Shown: positions 37,125-48,013, counted from the stretch's first letter. The stretch: 64,000 bases of DNA from Lewinellaceae bacterium (GCA_020636275.1 JACJYD010000007.1:1-64000); one strand, 5' to 3'. Made by a program: numbers and translations. Notes: generated by a model from the letters alone, not told the origin.

Positions 37125-40100
37125 AATTGCTTGGGCTTTGCGGTCGTTTGTCCCATACTTCCCGCTTCTGTGGCGATCTGTTCGAGCAGTTCCTTCGCCA
37201 TGCGCAGACTCCCGACCTCGTCTTTGCTGAGCAGCAGGTTGCGGGGCGTTTGCTTCAGCGTATATCCTTCCTTAATGCCTGTTTCACTGATCCACTTGAA
37301 CAGATTTTGAAAAACAGGGGTTTCGAAAAATGGCGATTGCGGGTTTTCGATAAAATAACAACGGAGTTTATCGGTCTTAAGCACCACGCGTTCGATGCCG
37401 ATGCGTTTGCAGACCCAACGGAGGCGGACTCCATCGAACAGTTCCAGCACCTGGGCGGGGAGCTTGCCGAATCGGTCCTGCAGCTGTTCTCCAAACAGGG
37501 CCAGGTCCGCCTCTGTAGCTACCGAGTCGAGTTCGGTATACAGGTTGAGGCGCTCCTGGATGCTTTCGACATATTCATCGGGGATGAGCATTTCCACGTC
37601 GGTATCGACGGTCACATCGCGCACGAAGGTGTGGTCTTTTTCCAGGTCTTTTTTGAACAGTTCCCTGAATTCGGTTTCCTTTAGCTCCTGGATAGCCTCC
37701 TCCAGGATCTTCTGATAGGTTTCAAAGCCGATCTCGCTGATGAAGCCGCTCTGCTCGGCGCCCAGCAGGTTGCCCGCGCCCCGGATGTCGAGGTCGCGCA
37801 TGGCGATCTGGAAACCGCTGCCCAATTCGCTGAATTCCTCCAGCGTGCGCAGGCGCTTGCGGGCATCGGAAGTGAGCACCGAAAGCGGCGGACTGAACAG
37901 ATAGCAATAGGCTTTTTTATTCGAACGGCCCACCCGGCCCCGCAACTGGTGCAGGTCGCTCATGCCGTACTGGTGGGCGTTGTTGATGATGATGGTATTG
38001 GCGTTGGGAATATCCAGCCCGGTTTCGATGATGTTGGTACAGACCAGCACGTCGTAATGTCCGTCGATAAAATCGACCAGGGTCCGCTCGAGCTGGTCGC
38101 TTTCCATTTGCCCGTGGGCGATCGCCACATCGACATCGGGGCAGATGCGGTGAATCAATTCGGCCATTTCAGCCAGGGATTTGACGCGGTTGTGGACGAA
38201 AAACACCTGCCCAGCCCGGTTCACCTCGTAATAGATCGCCTCTTTGACCAATTCTTCATTGAACACCCGCACCTCGGTGTTGATGGGTTGCCGGTTGGGC
38301 GGAGGTGTGCGGATGATGGACAGGTCGCGAGCGGCCATCAGGGAAAACTGAAGCGTGCGGGGTATCGGCGTTGCCGTGAGGGTCAGGGTATCGACGTTGA
38401 CCTTGAGGCTGCGGAGCCGCTCCTTGGCCGCCACCCCGAATTTTTGTTCCTCGTCGACGATCAGCAAGCCCAGGTCCTTAAACTGGATCTCTTTATTCAG
38501 CAGGGCATGGGTGCCGATCACGATCTCGACCTTTCCCTCTTTGAGCTTCTGGATCACCTCTTTGCGTTCTTTCGCCGATCGAAAGCGGTTGAGGTAATCG
38601 ACCGTCGCGCCGAACTCCTCCAGGCGCTCCTTGAAGGTCTTGTAGTGCTGTAACGCCAGAATGGTGGTCGGCACGAGCACGGCGACCTGTTTCCCTTCGG
38701 CTACGGCTTTGAACGCGGCCCGGACCGCCACTTCGGTTTTCCCAAACCCGACATCCCCGCAAATAAGCCGGTCCATCGGATAGGGCTTCAGCATATCCTC
38801 CTTGACGTCGTTGGTTGCCTTGAGTTGGTCGGGGGTATCTTCGTAAATAAAGGAAGCCTCCAGCTCATTTTGCAGATAACCGTCGGGGGCAAAGGAATAC
38901 CCTTTTGAAGCCTTGCGTTTGGCGTAGAGCTGAATGAGTTCGGTGGCAATATCCTTGACCTGTTTCTTGGTCTTGTTCTTCAGGTTCTTCCAGGCTTCCG
39001 AGCCCAGTTTGCTCAACTGGGGCGCGGCGCCCTCCTTCCCGATGTACTTGGCGATTTTGTGCAGCGAGTTGATACTGACGTAGAGCACGTCGTTGTTCTT
39101 GTAGATCAGGCGGACGCTTTCTTGAACATGTCCGTTGATATCGATCTTTTCCAGCCCCGAATATCGTCCAATGCCATGGTCGATGTGGGTCACGAAGTCG
39201 CCCGGCTGTAGTTCGCGCAAGAGCCGGATATTGAGCGCTTTTTCTTTGGAGAATCCCTGCCGCAGCCGGTAGCGGTGGAAGCGCTGGAAGATCTGGTGGT
39301 CGGTGAAGCAGGCCACCTTGAGTTTTTCATCGATAAACCCGGCGTGGATGGCCACTGGGATAGGGTGGAAGGCCACATCGGCTTTCAGGTCCTCAAAAAT
39401 GGCGTAGAAGCGCTCGATCTGTTTACTGTTGTCGGTAAACAGAAAGTTTTCGATGCCTTGCTGCGAATGGCCGTTGAGGGTTTCGATCAGCAGGGTGAAA
39501 TTTTTATTAAAACTCGGCTGAGGCTTGGCGCGGAAGGCGACCGTTTGCTGAACGGGGAGGGGCTGTTTGTGGTCGTTGAGGAAGAGCAGGGAAAATTGCT
39601 TGAGGTCATCCATGAACTCCCCGGGGCGAATGAAGGCCCGATCGCGCAGGATCTCCGCGAGTTCGCTTTCGTCGAGTACGGATACCTTATCCGCGTAATC
39701 GGCGGCTTTTTCAAAACACTGCTGCACCTTGTCGAGGCAGATCTGCGCATCGCGGACCCAGATCAGCGTTTCGGGTGGCAGGATCTGGAGGAAGGAGATC
39801 TTCTGATCCTGGGTAAATCGGGTATTGATGTTCGGAATTATCCCTACCTGCTGGATATTCTGGTTAGACAGCTGGGTGAGCGGATCGAAGGTGCGGATGT
39901 GCTCCACTTCGTCATCGAAGAGTTCGACGCGGTAGGGGAACTCATTTCCGTAGGAGAAAATATCGACGATGCCGCCCCGGATGGAGAACTGCCCCGGTTC
40001 GTATACAAATTCTTCCCGCCGGAAGCCGTATTCGAGCAGTACGTCCGTGAGGAAGTCGACGTCGGTTCGCTCGCCGACCTTCAGATTGATCTGGCTTTTT

Positions 40101-40525
40101 TGCAGGATGCCGGGATCGACCACCTTTTCGAACAGCGCTTCCGGGTAGGTGACGACCCATTGGTGCTGCCGGATGGATTTGGTGAGGTGCGAAACCGTTT
40201 CAGTGCGGAGTAGAACGTTGTTGCTGTTGAGTTCTTCGAAATACTGGGGGCGCTTGAAGGAATCGGGAAGGAAGTGGATCGTGGACTGGGCGAGCAGTCC
40301 CTGCAGGGTATTGTGCAGGTAGGCCGCTTCTTCTTTATCGCCGGCGATGAGCAGCATGGGCGCCGGCCGTTCGAGGAATACGGCGGCCATGACAAAAGCC
40401 TCCAATGCGCCGCTCAGCCCGCTGAGTTGCAGGCAAACGGGCGATCCGGGATCCAATTGGGCCAGGATCTGGCGGGTCCTTGGATCCGATTGGTAACGCT
40501 GGAGCAGTCGCTCGAGATTATTCAC
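37121..40525 (-). CDS. mfd: Transcription-repair coupling factor
   Basis: 1134 aa. Mfd removes RNA polymerase stalled at DNA lesions and recruits UvrA. In order: the UvrB-homology N-terminal domains, the RNA-polymerase-interaction domain (about 470-540; DFVTHIDHGIGRYSGLEKI), the helicase core with Walker A GDVGFGKTEVA and the DEEQKFGV box, the RecG-like translocation region (LRGRVGRS) and a C-terminal D7 domain. Length is standard. The start is 17 nt after the fadD stop. Confidence 0.97.
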   Translation of the reverse strand: MNNLERLLQRYQSDPRTRQILAQLDPGSPVCLQLSGLSGALEAFVMAAVFLERPAPMLLIAGDKEEAAYLHNTLQGLLAQSTIHFLPDSFKRPQYFEELNSNNVLLRTETVSHLTKSIRQHQWVVTYPEALFEKVVDPGILQKSQINLKVGERTDVDFLTDVLLEYGFRREEFVYEPGQFSIRGGIVDIFSYGNEFPYRVELFDDEVEHIRTFDPLTQLSNQNIQQVGIIPNINTRFTQDQKISFLQILPPETLIWVRDAQICLDKVQQCFEKAADYADKVSVLDESELAEILRDRAFIRPGEFMDDLKQFSLLFLNDHKQPLPVQQTVAFRAKPQPSFNKNFTLLIETLNGHSQQGIENFLFTDNSKQIERFYAIFEDLKADVAFHPIPVAIHAGFIDEKLKVACFTDHQIFQRFHRYRLRQGFSKEKALNIRLLRELQPGDFVTHIDHGIGRYSGLEKIDINGHVQESVRLIYKNNDVLYVSINSLHKIAKYIGKEGAAPQLSKLGSEAWKNLKNKTKKQVKDIATELIQLYAKRKASKGYSFAPDGYLQNELEASFIYEDTPDQLKATNDVKEDMLKPYPMDRLICGDVGFGKTEVAVRAAFKAVAEGKQVAVLVPTTILALQHYKTFKERLEEFGATVDYLNRFRSAKERKEVIQKLKEGKVEIVIGTHALLNKEIQFKDLGLLIVDEEQKFGVAAKERLRSLKVNVDTLTLTATPIPRTLQFSLMAARDLSIIRTPPPNRQPINTEVRVFNEELVKEAIYYEVNRAGQVFFVHNRVKSLAEMAELIHRICPDVDVAIAHGQMESDQLERTLVDFIDGHYDVLVCTNIIETGLDIPNANTIIINNAHQYGMSDLHQLRGRVGRSNKKAYCYLFSPPLSVLTSDARKRLRTLEEFSELGSGFQIAMRDLDIRGAGNLLGAEQSGFISEIGFETYQKILEEAIQELKETEFRELFKKDLEKDHTFVRDVTVDTDVEMLIPDEYVESIQERLNLYTELDSVATEADLALFGEQLQDRFGKLPAQVLELFDGVRLRWVCKRIGIERVVLKTDKLRCYFIENPQSPFFETPVFQNLFKWISETGIKEGYTLKQTPRNLLLSKDEVGSLRMAKELLEQIATEAGSMGQTTAKPKQL

Positions 40526-40542
40526 AGGTGCAAAAGTAGGGT

Positions 40543-42225
40543 TTATCCCTGCATTTTCTTCAATTCTTCATCCCGTAAAACCCTGCGAAGGATCTTGCCC
40601 ACATTTGTTTTGGGCAGTTCCTTGCGGAATTCGACCTGTTTGGGCACCTTGTAATTGGTCAATTCTTTCCGGCAGTGTTCGATCACCTCCGCTTCGGTGA
40701 GGGAGGCGTCTTTTTTGACGATAAAGACTTTGACGACCTCGTTCGATTTGGGGTCGGGCAGGCCGATGGCTGCCACTTCCAATACCTTGGGATGTGCCGC
40801 GATGACATCCTCGATCTCGTTGGGGTATACATTGAAACCCGAGACGAGGATCATATCCTTTTTGCGGTCGACGATCTGGAAGTAACCGTCCTCATGCATA
40901 AACCCGATATCGCCGGTAGACAGCCAGCCGTCTTTCAGGATCTTTTCCGTCTCATCGGGGCGGTTGTAATATCCTTTCATGACCTGGGGTCCTTTGATCT
41001 GGATCTCTCCGACCTCCTTGACCGGAAGCGGGTTGCCCTTATCATCCACGATACGCATATCGGTAGAAGGGGCCGGAAGGCCGATGGTGCCGATCTTGCC
41101 GGTTCCGTCGACCGGGTTAACACTGGCCACGGGGGAGGTTTCCGTCAGGCCGTATCCTTCCGTGAGGGGGCAGCCGGTCACCTTGTGCCATTTTTCAGCG
41201 ACGGCCCGTTGCACGGCCATCCCGCCGCCGACGGTGAGTTTCAGGCTGGAGAAATTGCAGGCGGCAAAATCGGGATGGTTGAGCAGGGCATTGAACAGGG
41301 TATTGACCCCCGTCATGAGCGAGATGTTGTATTTCCCAAAAGGCTCCATGACGGTCTTGAGGTCGCGTGGGTTGGTGATCAGTACCGACAGCGAGCCGAT
41401 GCTCATGAGGGCCAGGCAATTGACGGTGAATGCGAAAGAGTGATAGAGCGGCAGGGGAGATAAGACGATCTCCTGGCCGTCTTTGAGCACGGGACCCAGG
41501 ATGCCTTTGATCTGCTGCATATTGGAAACCAGGTTGCGGTTGGTCAGCATGGCGCCTTTGGAAACCCCTGTGGTTCCGCCGGTATATTGCAGAACGATCA
41601 CGTCGTCGGGATGCCCCTCGTGGTCCTTCAGGCTGAACCGTTTCCCCTGTTTGACCGCATCGAGGAATTTGACGGTATTTGGAATGTTGTACTTCGGCAC
41701 CATGCGCTTGACGCTGCGCACGACGAAGTTGACGAGTATGCTCTTAACCGGGCCAAGCATTTCGCCGATGCTGGCTACGATCACGGTCTTGATCGGGGTG
41801 TCCTTGAGGATCTTTTCCAGGTTGGAGGCGAAGTTCTCACAGATCACGATGGCTTTGGCCCCGGAGTCGGCAAACTGGTGCAGCATTTCCCGAGGTGTGT
41901 ACAGGGGGTTGGTATTGACGAGCACCAGCCCCGCCCGAAGCGCTCCGAACAGAGCGATGGGATATTGCAGCAAGTTGGGCATCATCAAGGCGATCCGGTC
42001 GCCCGGCTCCAAGCCGCGGGAACGCAGGTAAGCGCCGAACTGGCGGGAATACCGGTCCAGGTCGGCAAAAGACAATTCCTTGCCCATATTGGAGAAAGCC
42101 GGTTTCTTCCCGTATTTTTTCAAGGTTTCATCCAAAAGTGCTACGACAGAGGGGTAGGCCTCCGGGTCGATATTTGCGGGCACCCCTTTTGGGTAGGTGG
42201 TCAGCCAGGGTCTTGGATCACTCAT
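40543..42225 (-). CDS. fadD: Long-chain fatty acid-CoA ligase
   Basis: A 560-aa AMP-forming acyl-CoA synthetase. The ATP-binding motif is YTGGTTGVSKGAMLTNRN, the A5 motif is GYGLTETSP, and the fatty-acid/AMP signature continues through DGWLSTGDIGF to the C-terminal Lys in PKTNVGKILRR. It activates fatty acids for degradation or lipid synthesis. It heads a minus-strand operon with mfd and the PH-domain pair. Confidence 0.93.
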   Translation of the reverse strand: MSDPRPWLTTYPKGVPANIDPEAYPSVVALLDETLKKYGKKPAFSNMGKELSFADLDRYSRQFGAYLRSRGLEPGDRIALMMPNLLQYPIALFGALRAGLVLVNTNPLYTPREMLHQFADSGAKAIVICENFASNLEKILKDTPIKTVIVASIGEMLGPVKSILVNFVVRSVKRMVPKYNIPNTVKFLDAVKQGKRFSLKDHEGHPDDVIVLQYTGGTTGVSKGAMLTNRNLVSNMQQIKGILGPVLKDGQEIVLSPLPLYHSFAFTVNCLALMSIGSLSVLITNPRDLKTVMEPFGKYNISLMTGVNTLFNALLNHPDFAACNFSSLKLTVGGGMAVQRAVAEKWHKVTGCPLTEGYGLTETSPVASVNPVDGTGKIGTIGLPAPSTDMRIVDDKGNPLPVKEVGEIQIKGPQVMKGYYNRPDETEKILKDGWLSTGDIGFMHEDGYFQIVDRKKDMILVSGFNVYPNEIEDVIAAHPKVLEVAAIGLPDPKSNEVVKVFIVKKDASLTEAEVIEHCRKELTNYKVPKQVEFRKELPKTNVGKILRRVLRDEELKKMQG

Positions 42226-42532
42226 TGCGTAGTTGCTGTTTACTAAATGAATTAAACTTTATAATGAGGATTGCGGTTGCCAGCCGCAATCCTCATTATT
42301 ATATTCTCTGAAACATTGTACTAAATTTGCAAGGGATTAAGTTAGCAATTTTTTACTTTATCCATGTGTGCAATTGCAGGAGAATGGATATTTTTCTTCA
42401 TTCTCTTTGCCATTTATCAAAATTCCAATTACCTTTGTCGCACTTTTTCTGAACCCTTATTGTGGATGAAGAGCTAAGCTCTCGGGTAAGGTCATAAAAA
42501 GATCTTATCGCAATGCTTAAACGATTGAAAAG
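42226..42532. other. Divergent intergenic region fadD/rpmH with orphan hairpin
   Basis: This 307-bp gap contains a perfect 16-bp stem (42261-42276 with 42284-42299) that is not at the 3' end of any gene. It lies 36 nt before the fadD start. It also holds two perfect TAnnTTTG motifs on the plus strand (42322-42329 and 42430-42437) for rpmH. No ORF or tRNA was seen. Confidence 0.6.
42406..42437 (+). promoter_or_regulatory. Promoter of rpmH
   Basis: TTTG (42406-42409), a 20-nt spacer and a perfect TACCTTTG (42430-42437). The predicted leader is about 90 nt. Confidence 0.65.
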
Positions 42533-42688
42533 ATGAAAAGGACTTTCCAACCATCGAGAAGAAAGCGGGTAAATAAACATGGATTTCGCGCTCGCATGAG
42601 CAGCAAGAATGGCCGCAAGACGCTTGCTCGTCGCCGCGCCAAAGGCCGTGCACGTCTTACCGTTTCTGATGAAAAGCGCCTGAAGTAA
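42533..42688 (+). CDS. rpmH: 50S ribosomal protein bL34
   Basis: A 51-aa, strongly basic protein, easily missed because of its size. It begins MKRTFQPSRRKRVNKHGF and continues with RMSSKNGRKTLARRRAKGR, the bL34 signature, then a short tail typical of Bacteroidota. It binds 23S rRNA in the large subunit. A clear promoter precedes it and a very strong terminator follows. Confidence 0.97.
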   Translation: MKRTFQPSRRKRVNKHGFRARMSSKNGRKTLARRRAKGRARLTVSDEKRLK

Positions 42689-42708
42689 GCGCAAGGTGCT
42701 TTCGAAAT

Positions 42709-42747
42709 AAAAGGAGAGGAGACGCCATTGGTGTCTCCTCTCCTTTT
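42709..42747. terminator. Strong bidirectional terminator after rpmH
   Basis: A perfect 15-bp stem (42709-42723 with 42733-42747) has a 9-nt loop, an A-run on the left and T-runs on the right. It is shared with the convergent TPR gene. Confidence 0.93.
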
Positions 42748-42751
42748 ATTT

Positions 42752-44557
42752 TTAGATGTTATCTCCCCTTAGTTTCCGGAACCGTTTTCGCGCTTCCACG
42801 GCGAACGTGCTATTGGAATAGTCCATAAACAGTTTTTCGTACAACTCTTTGGCCTTTTCCGGATCTCCCAGGAAATTTTCATACAGGTTTGCCAGTTCGA
42901 ACAGGGCGTTATCGGCCCGGATCTCGTCTCCGTGCTCGTCGACGATTTCCTGGAGGAGTTGGGCGGCGGCAGGGTAGTCGTGCTTTTTCTCGTAAACCTT
43001 GGCCTTGGCGTACAACACGTCATCTTCCAGCGAATGACCGGGATACCTGGCCAGGAGCGTATCGAGTTTTTCGAACGCTTCATCGAAGCGGTTTTGGAAG
43101 ATCAGCAGATCGGCTTCGGCATAGAGGGACAGGGAGGCAGCCGTAGTGTCCAGTCCCAGGTTGTCCATAATGAAAACCGACAGATCGAGCGCATCGTTGG
43201 CGATGAGCTTGGAGGTGGAGGCTTTCAGCACCTCGAACTGGGCCTGGGCCCATTCGAAATCGCCAAAATAATAGGAGAGTTTGGCGTTGCGGAACCGGGC
43301 TTCATGGCCGAGCACATCGTCTTCAAAGGCTTTGTCGACCTGCGAATAGAGCAGGGTCGCATCCCAGCGTTCGCCCTTGATCAGGTAATAATCAGCCAGC
43401 GCGAGTTTTGCCTGGGCCTGTATATTCCGTTGAATACCGGGCATATCGACCAATTCCTGCAGCAGGAGAATGGCCTTGTCCATGTCATTGAGGTAGTAGG
43501 CCTGAAGTTCCGACAGTTCGAGGAGGATCGGGGCGGTATTCCGGTTGCGGCCAAACTCGTCGATAAATTCGAGGTATTCCTGTTCGAGGGCGAGCAGGTC
43601 TTCGCGTGAGTAGTCGTAGTTCTGCACCAGTTTTTCCCGCTTGACCCGCAGAAGCTGGCGTTTGGACTCCACGTATATCGGAGTGGTGGGGCCTTTTTCC
43701 GTAATGATATAGGAATAGGCATCGATCGCCACGTCGTAGTCTTTGTCATTGGCCGCCGTTTCGGCGAATTGGAAGACCCGGTAGCCATTTTCCTTGAGGC
43801 GGCGGTCGAGGGCTTTGATCTGACGGAGGGCGTTGACATAGTCCTTGCGCTGCATGAAGACCCAGGCCAGGAGTTCTACATACTGGATGGATTCGAGGTC
43901 TTCCTGGATTCGGGTATAGAGTTGGGCCTGGAGTTCGTCGAAGTCTTCTTCCGAGAAATAGCGTTGAAAGACGGTTTCGAGGGAGACCAGCCTGCCGGGG
44001 TTGTCGCGAAGGCTGTTGAGGTAACTTTCCACCATGCGGGGGGAGTCGCCTTGCCGGCGGTAGAGGTCGCCCAGGTTATAAGAGAAAGTACCGTCGTCCT
44101 GGAGGAGTTTGGCGCCTTTTTCATAGGTGGCGATCGCCAGGTCGAACTTGGCGAGTTGGATAAAAGACTGGGCCAGTTTGAGAATGGTTCCGCGGTCGGG
44201 TGGCAGGTCTTTTACCGCCTTTTGGAATTCCTCATTGGCCTCGTCGATGCGCAATTGTCGTTCGTAGAGGTTTCCAAGTCCCACGTGAAAGGAGAGGCGG
44301 TCGGGATATTTCTTGAGTTCCCGCTTGAGGACTTTTTCCGCTTCGTCGTATTGCTGCAGGGAGAGGAGGCATTCGATGTAGCGGTCGAAATAGAAATCCT
44401 GGGTTTCATTGCTGCGGTAGAGCCGCTCGAACAGGACGGAGGCTTTTTCATATTCTCCATTCTGATAATATTGTTGGGCGAGCTGAGCATTTTGCGAAAA
44501 AGCAGCGATGGGGATCAGCAGGGAGAGGACCCACAGACAAAAGACCTTGATGCGCAT
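42752..44557 (-). CDS. Tetratricopeptide-repeat protein, exported
   Basis: 601 aa. A signal peptide (MRIKVFCLWVLSLLIPIAAFSQ) is followed by TPR units through most of the chain (for example YYQNGEYEKASVLFERL, LLSLQQYDEAEKVLKREL), with a C-terminal group that resembles YbgF/BamD-type repeats (YPGHSLEDDVLYAKAKVYE). The protein should be periplasmic or outer-membrane-associated and act as a scaffold. It is downstream of the TonB gene but separated by a terminator. Confidence 0.88.
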   Translation of the reverse strand: MRIKVFCLWVLSLLIPIAAFSQNAQLAQQYYQNGEYEKASVLFERLYRSNETQDFYFDRYIECLLSLQQYDEAEKVLKRELKKYPDRLSFHVGLGNLYERQLRIDEANEEFQKAVKDLPPDRGTILKLAQSFIQLAKFDLAIATYEKGAKLLQDDGTFSYNLGDLYRRQGDSPRMVESYLNSLRDNPGRLVSLETVFQRYFSEEDFDELQAQLYTRIQEDLESIQYVELLAWVFMQRKDYVNALRQIKALDRRLKENGYRVFQFAETAANDKDYDVAIDAYSYIITEKGPTTPIYVESKRQLLRVKREKLVQNYDYSREDLLALEQEYLEFIDEFGRNRNTAPILLELSELQAYYLNDMDKAILLLQELVDMPGIQRNIQAQAKLALADYYLIKGERWDATLLYSQVDKAFEDDVLGHEARFRNAKLSYYFGDFEWAQAQFEVLKASTSKLIANDALDLSVFIMDNLGLDTTAASLSLYAEADLLIFQNRFDEAFEKLDTLLARYPGHSLEDDVLYAKAKVYEKKHDYPAAAQLLQEIVDEHGDEIRADNALFELANLYENFLGDPEKAKELYEKLFMDYSNSTFAVEARKRFRKLRGDNI

Positions 44558-44616
44558 GTCGTACGATTTTACATTTCTTCAAACGCAGGTGATCGGGCAA
44601 AAGTTGTGAAAAAGAA

Positions 44617-44653
44617 AGCGGGATGTGCGCACCATTGGCGCGCACATCCCGCT
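44617..44653 (-). terminator. Terminator of the tonB-type gene
   Basis: A 14-bp perfect stem (44617-44630 with 44640-44653) is followed on the minus strand by a T-rich tract. Confidence 0.88.
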
Positions 44654-44683
44654 GGAAGGAAAAACCAGCGCAAAAAGCGCCGA

Positions 44684-45586
44684 TTACTCTAAGCGGAATT
44701 TAACGGGCAGGTTGAACTGCACGCGCACGGCGCGTCCACGTTGCTTGCCCGGGACCCATTTGGGCATTTCTTCCACTACCCGGAGAGCTTCCTGGCCGCA
44801 CTGGGCGCCAATGTCGCGAGCGACGCGCGCGTCGGTGATCGAGCCATCCTTCTCCACGACGAAGGTGATGACAACGGTACCTTCCACGCCGTTTTCACGG
44901 GCGATCGCCGGATACTTGATGTTCTTGTAAATGTATTCCAACATTTTCGTTTCGGCGCACTTCTTGCGCTCGTCCTTGTTGGATTGATCCTCGCAGCCCG
45001 GGAATCGCGGCATGTCCTCGACCACTTTAAAGATCTCTTCAACCTTGGGTTGAGGGGGTGGGGGAGGCGGCGGAGGCGGCGGAGCAGCTTCCATTTTGGG
45101 CGCTTCTACGACGGTTTCCTCTTCGATCGATTGGTCGGTAAATTCAACGACATCTTCTTCCTCGATCATTTCTTCCGGCACTTCCTGAATGACAGGTGGT
45201 GGTGGCGGAGGAGGAGGGGGCGGCGGTTCTGCCGTGCGAGGCGGTTCGATCTCGATCTCTTCATTGAATTCCAGGGCGCCGGCCGGGATGACAACCACTT
45301 TTTCGTAGGTCGTCCAGCTGAATGCAAGGACAGTCAAGCCAATGGCCAACATGAGGCCAACGTTGAAAAAGGTGCTGCTAAGCTGGAATACATCCACATC
45401 GGGGTATTTGTTCCGAACGTCAAGCACCGACTTTTCAGCTCCCTTCTCATATTTCTTCGAGAGGGATTGGCTTGACTTTCCAGCAAACGATGCCCGTATG
45501 CCGTATATAAGCCCTAAAACCAGAGCGACGATGCCCAGAAAAGCAATGCCGAGCCAGTTGGCGGTTACTGAAAAGTCCATAGTCAA
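44684..45586 (-). CDS. TonB family energy transducer with two membrane segments
   Basis: 300 aa. The C-terminal TonB domain (about 195-300) has YPAIARENGVEGTVVITFVV and the usual beta-alpha-beta order. Two runs of ten or eleven prolines span the periplasm. Classical TonB has one N-terminal membrane helix; this protein has two (about 9-29 and 72-92) with a charged loop between. It should transmit proton motive force from ExbB/ExbD (not in the window) to outer-membrane transporters. It starts inside the vanZ stop (ATGA overlap). Confidence 0.9.
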   Translation of the reverse strand: MTMDFSVTANWLGIAFLGIVALVLGLIYGIRASFAGKSSQSLSKKYEKGAEKSVLDVRNKYPDVDVFQLSSTFFNVGLMLAIGLTVLAFSWTTYEKVVVIPAGALEFNEEIEIEPPRTAEPPPPPPPPPPPVIQEVPEEMIEEEDVVEFTDQSIEEETVVEAPKMEAAPPPPPPPPPPQPKVEEIFKVVEDMPRFPGCEDQSNKDERKKCAETKMLEYIYKNIKYPAIARENGVEGTVVITFVVEKDGSITDARVARDIGAQCGQEALRVVEEMPKWVPGKQRGRAVRVQFNLPVKFRLE

Positions 45587-45942
45587 AAATTTAAATGATA
45601 AATAAGTCTCTTAAAAATACCATATCCTGCAAAAGTACCCAAAGTATTGGCCAATAAATCTGACCACTCGAAATACCTGTTGGGGAATAGCCCATATTGC
45701 ATCCCTTCCATGGTGAAACCGAAAAGCACGGCGATCAGGATCGCGGGAAGCGGATGATGCCACCCTATTCGGTAAAACCCCCACAGCAGGAGGAAAGCCA
45801 GGATACCGTAAGCCCCGAAATGGCCTATTTTATCCCAACCGAGAATGTCCCACAGATCGGAGGGCAATTGGATCCCGGAACCTGCGGACAGGTATAAGAT
45901 CACGCCACCCCAAATTATTGCCGGGAGAAAGGATTTCCACAT
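45583..45942 (-). CDS. VanZ-like membrane protein
   Basis: 119 aa with four predicted membrane helices. The VanZ motif is visible as DKIGHFGAYGILAF, with the late acidic motif FTMEGMQYGLFPNRYFEWSD. Function is not established in this setting. The gene lies between gcvH and tonB, an order commonly conserved in Bacteroidota, and overlaps the tonB start by 4 nt. Confidence 0.9.
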   Translation of the reverse strand: MWKSFLPAIIWGGVILYLSAGSGIQLPSDLWDILGWDKIGHFGAYGILAFLLLWGFYRIGWHHPLPAILIAVLFGFTMEGMQYGLFPNRYFEWSDLLANTLGTFAGYGIFKRLIYHLNF

Positions 45943-46025
45943 TCAAAAAACTTGCGTTACAAAATGGTAACAGCTGGCAAGATGCCTGGTTTTTTCGTTT
46001 TGGTGGATGCGCCTGAAATTTTTTT

Positions 46026-46418
46026 TTACCCGATCAGCGCATCGTACTCTCCGGCACTCATCAAATCGTTCAGTTCGTCCGGATTTTGGACCTCCATTTT
46101 AATGATCCAGCCCTCGCCGTAGGGGTCGGAATTGATGACCCCCGGGTCGTCGCCCTTCGATTCGTCGAGGGTCGGGTTGAATTCGAGGACTTTTCCACTG
46201 ACGGGAAGGAACAGTTCAGCGGTTGTCTTTACGGCTTCCACGGTGCCGAACACATCGCCGGCGCTCAGTGAATCCCCTACGGTTTCCACTTCGATGAAAA
46301 CCAGTTCGCCCAATTCACCCTGGGCGAAATCGGTGATACCCACGTAAGCGACGTTGCCGGATTCGACCCGGATCCATTCGTGGTCTTTCGTGTATTTCAA
46401 ATTGCTTGGAGCTCCCAT
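46026..46418 (-). CDS. gcvH: Glycine cleavage system H protein
   Basis: 130 aa. It carries the aminomethyl group on lipoyl-Lys64 in VEAVKTTAE and shuttles it between P, T and L proteins. The lipoyl fold (DHEWIRVESGNVAYVGITDFAQ at the start) and length are normal. The other gcv genes are not in the window. The promoter lies at the end of gltA, and a long perfect hairpin sits in the leader. Confidence 0.96.
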   Translation of the reverse strand: MGAPSNLKYTKDHEWIRVESGNVAYVGITDFAQGELGELVFIEVETVGDSLSAGDVFGTVEAVKTTAELFLPVSGKVLEFNPTLDESKGDDPGVINSDPYGEGWIIKMEVQNPDELNDLMSAGEYDALIG

Positions 46419-46435
46419 AAGAATTAGTAATTATT

Positions 46436-46468
46436 CAGGGGAGGGAAGCTGGAGGCTTCCCTCCCCTG
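46436..46468 (-). promoter_or_regulatory. Perfect hairpin in the gcvH leader
   Basis: 14-bp arms (46436-46449 with 46455-46468) are G/C-rich. It lies downstream of the predicted gcvH promoter and 18 nt before the gcvH start codon, so it should be transcribed in the leader; it may also end the gltA transcript. Confidence 0.55.
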
Positions 46469-46497
46469 ATGCTTTATGAATGTTTTTGATCGAACGC

Positions 46498-46527
46498 CAA
46501 AAATAATTGATTTTTTGGCTTTTGCGA
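46498..46527 (-). promoter_or_regulatory. Promoter of gcvH
   Basis: On the minus strand TTG (46525-46527), a 19-nt spacer and a perfect TATTTTTG (46498-46505). It lies just after the gltA stop codon. Confidence 0.6.
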
Positions 46528-47853
<1,326 letters not shown>

Positions 47854-47889
47854 GTATAAAGTGGTTGTTAAAGGTTAAGTAAGTTGTTT

Positions 47890-47933
47890 AATAGACCTAT
47901 ACCGTCCCCAAAAGCGGCCGGTATAGGTCTATT
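47890..47933 (-). promoter_or_regulatory. Hairpin in front of gltA
   Basis: 15-bp arms (47890-47904 with 47919-47933) pair perfectly around a 14-nt loop, 37 nt before the gltA start. A separate terminator for the gene upstream exists at 48014-48046, so this hairpin is not needed for that purpose. Confidence 0.5.
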
Positions 47934-48013
47934 AATATCAGAACCGCTGATCGCGGGGCATATTCCAGAATATTGGGAGACGTTGGACGTGCGAGGGGGT
48001 TGGGAATGGAAAA

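Noticed and set aside
42398..42694. A 98-codon minus-strand open frame
   Set aside because: It is antisense to rpmH, whose 51-aa product is an unmistakable bL34.
45040..45235. Tandem GGC/GGA-rich repeats
   Set aside because: These encode the two polyproline runs of the TonB-type protein and are normal low-complexity coding sequence.
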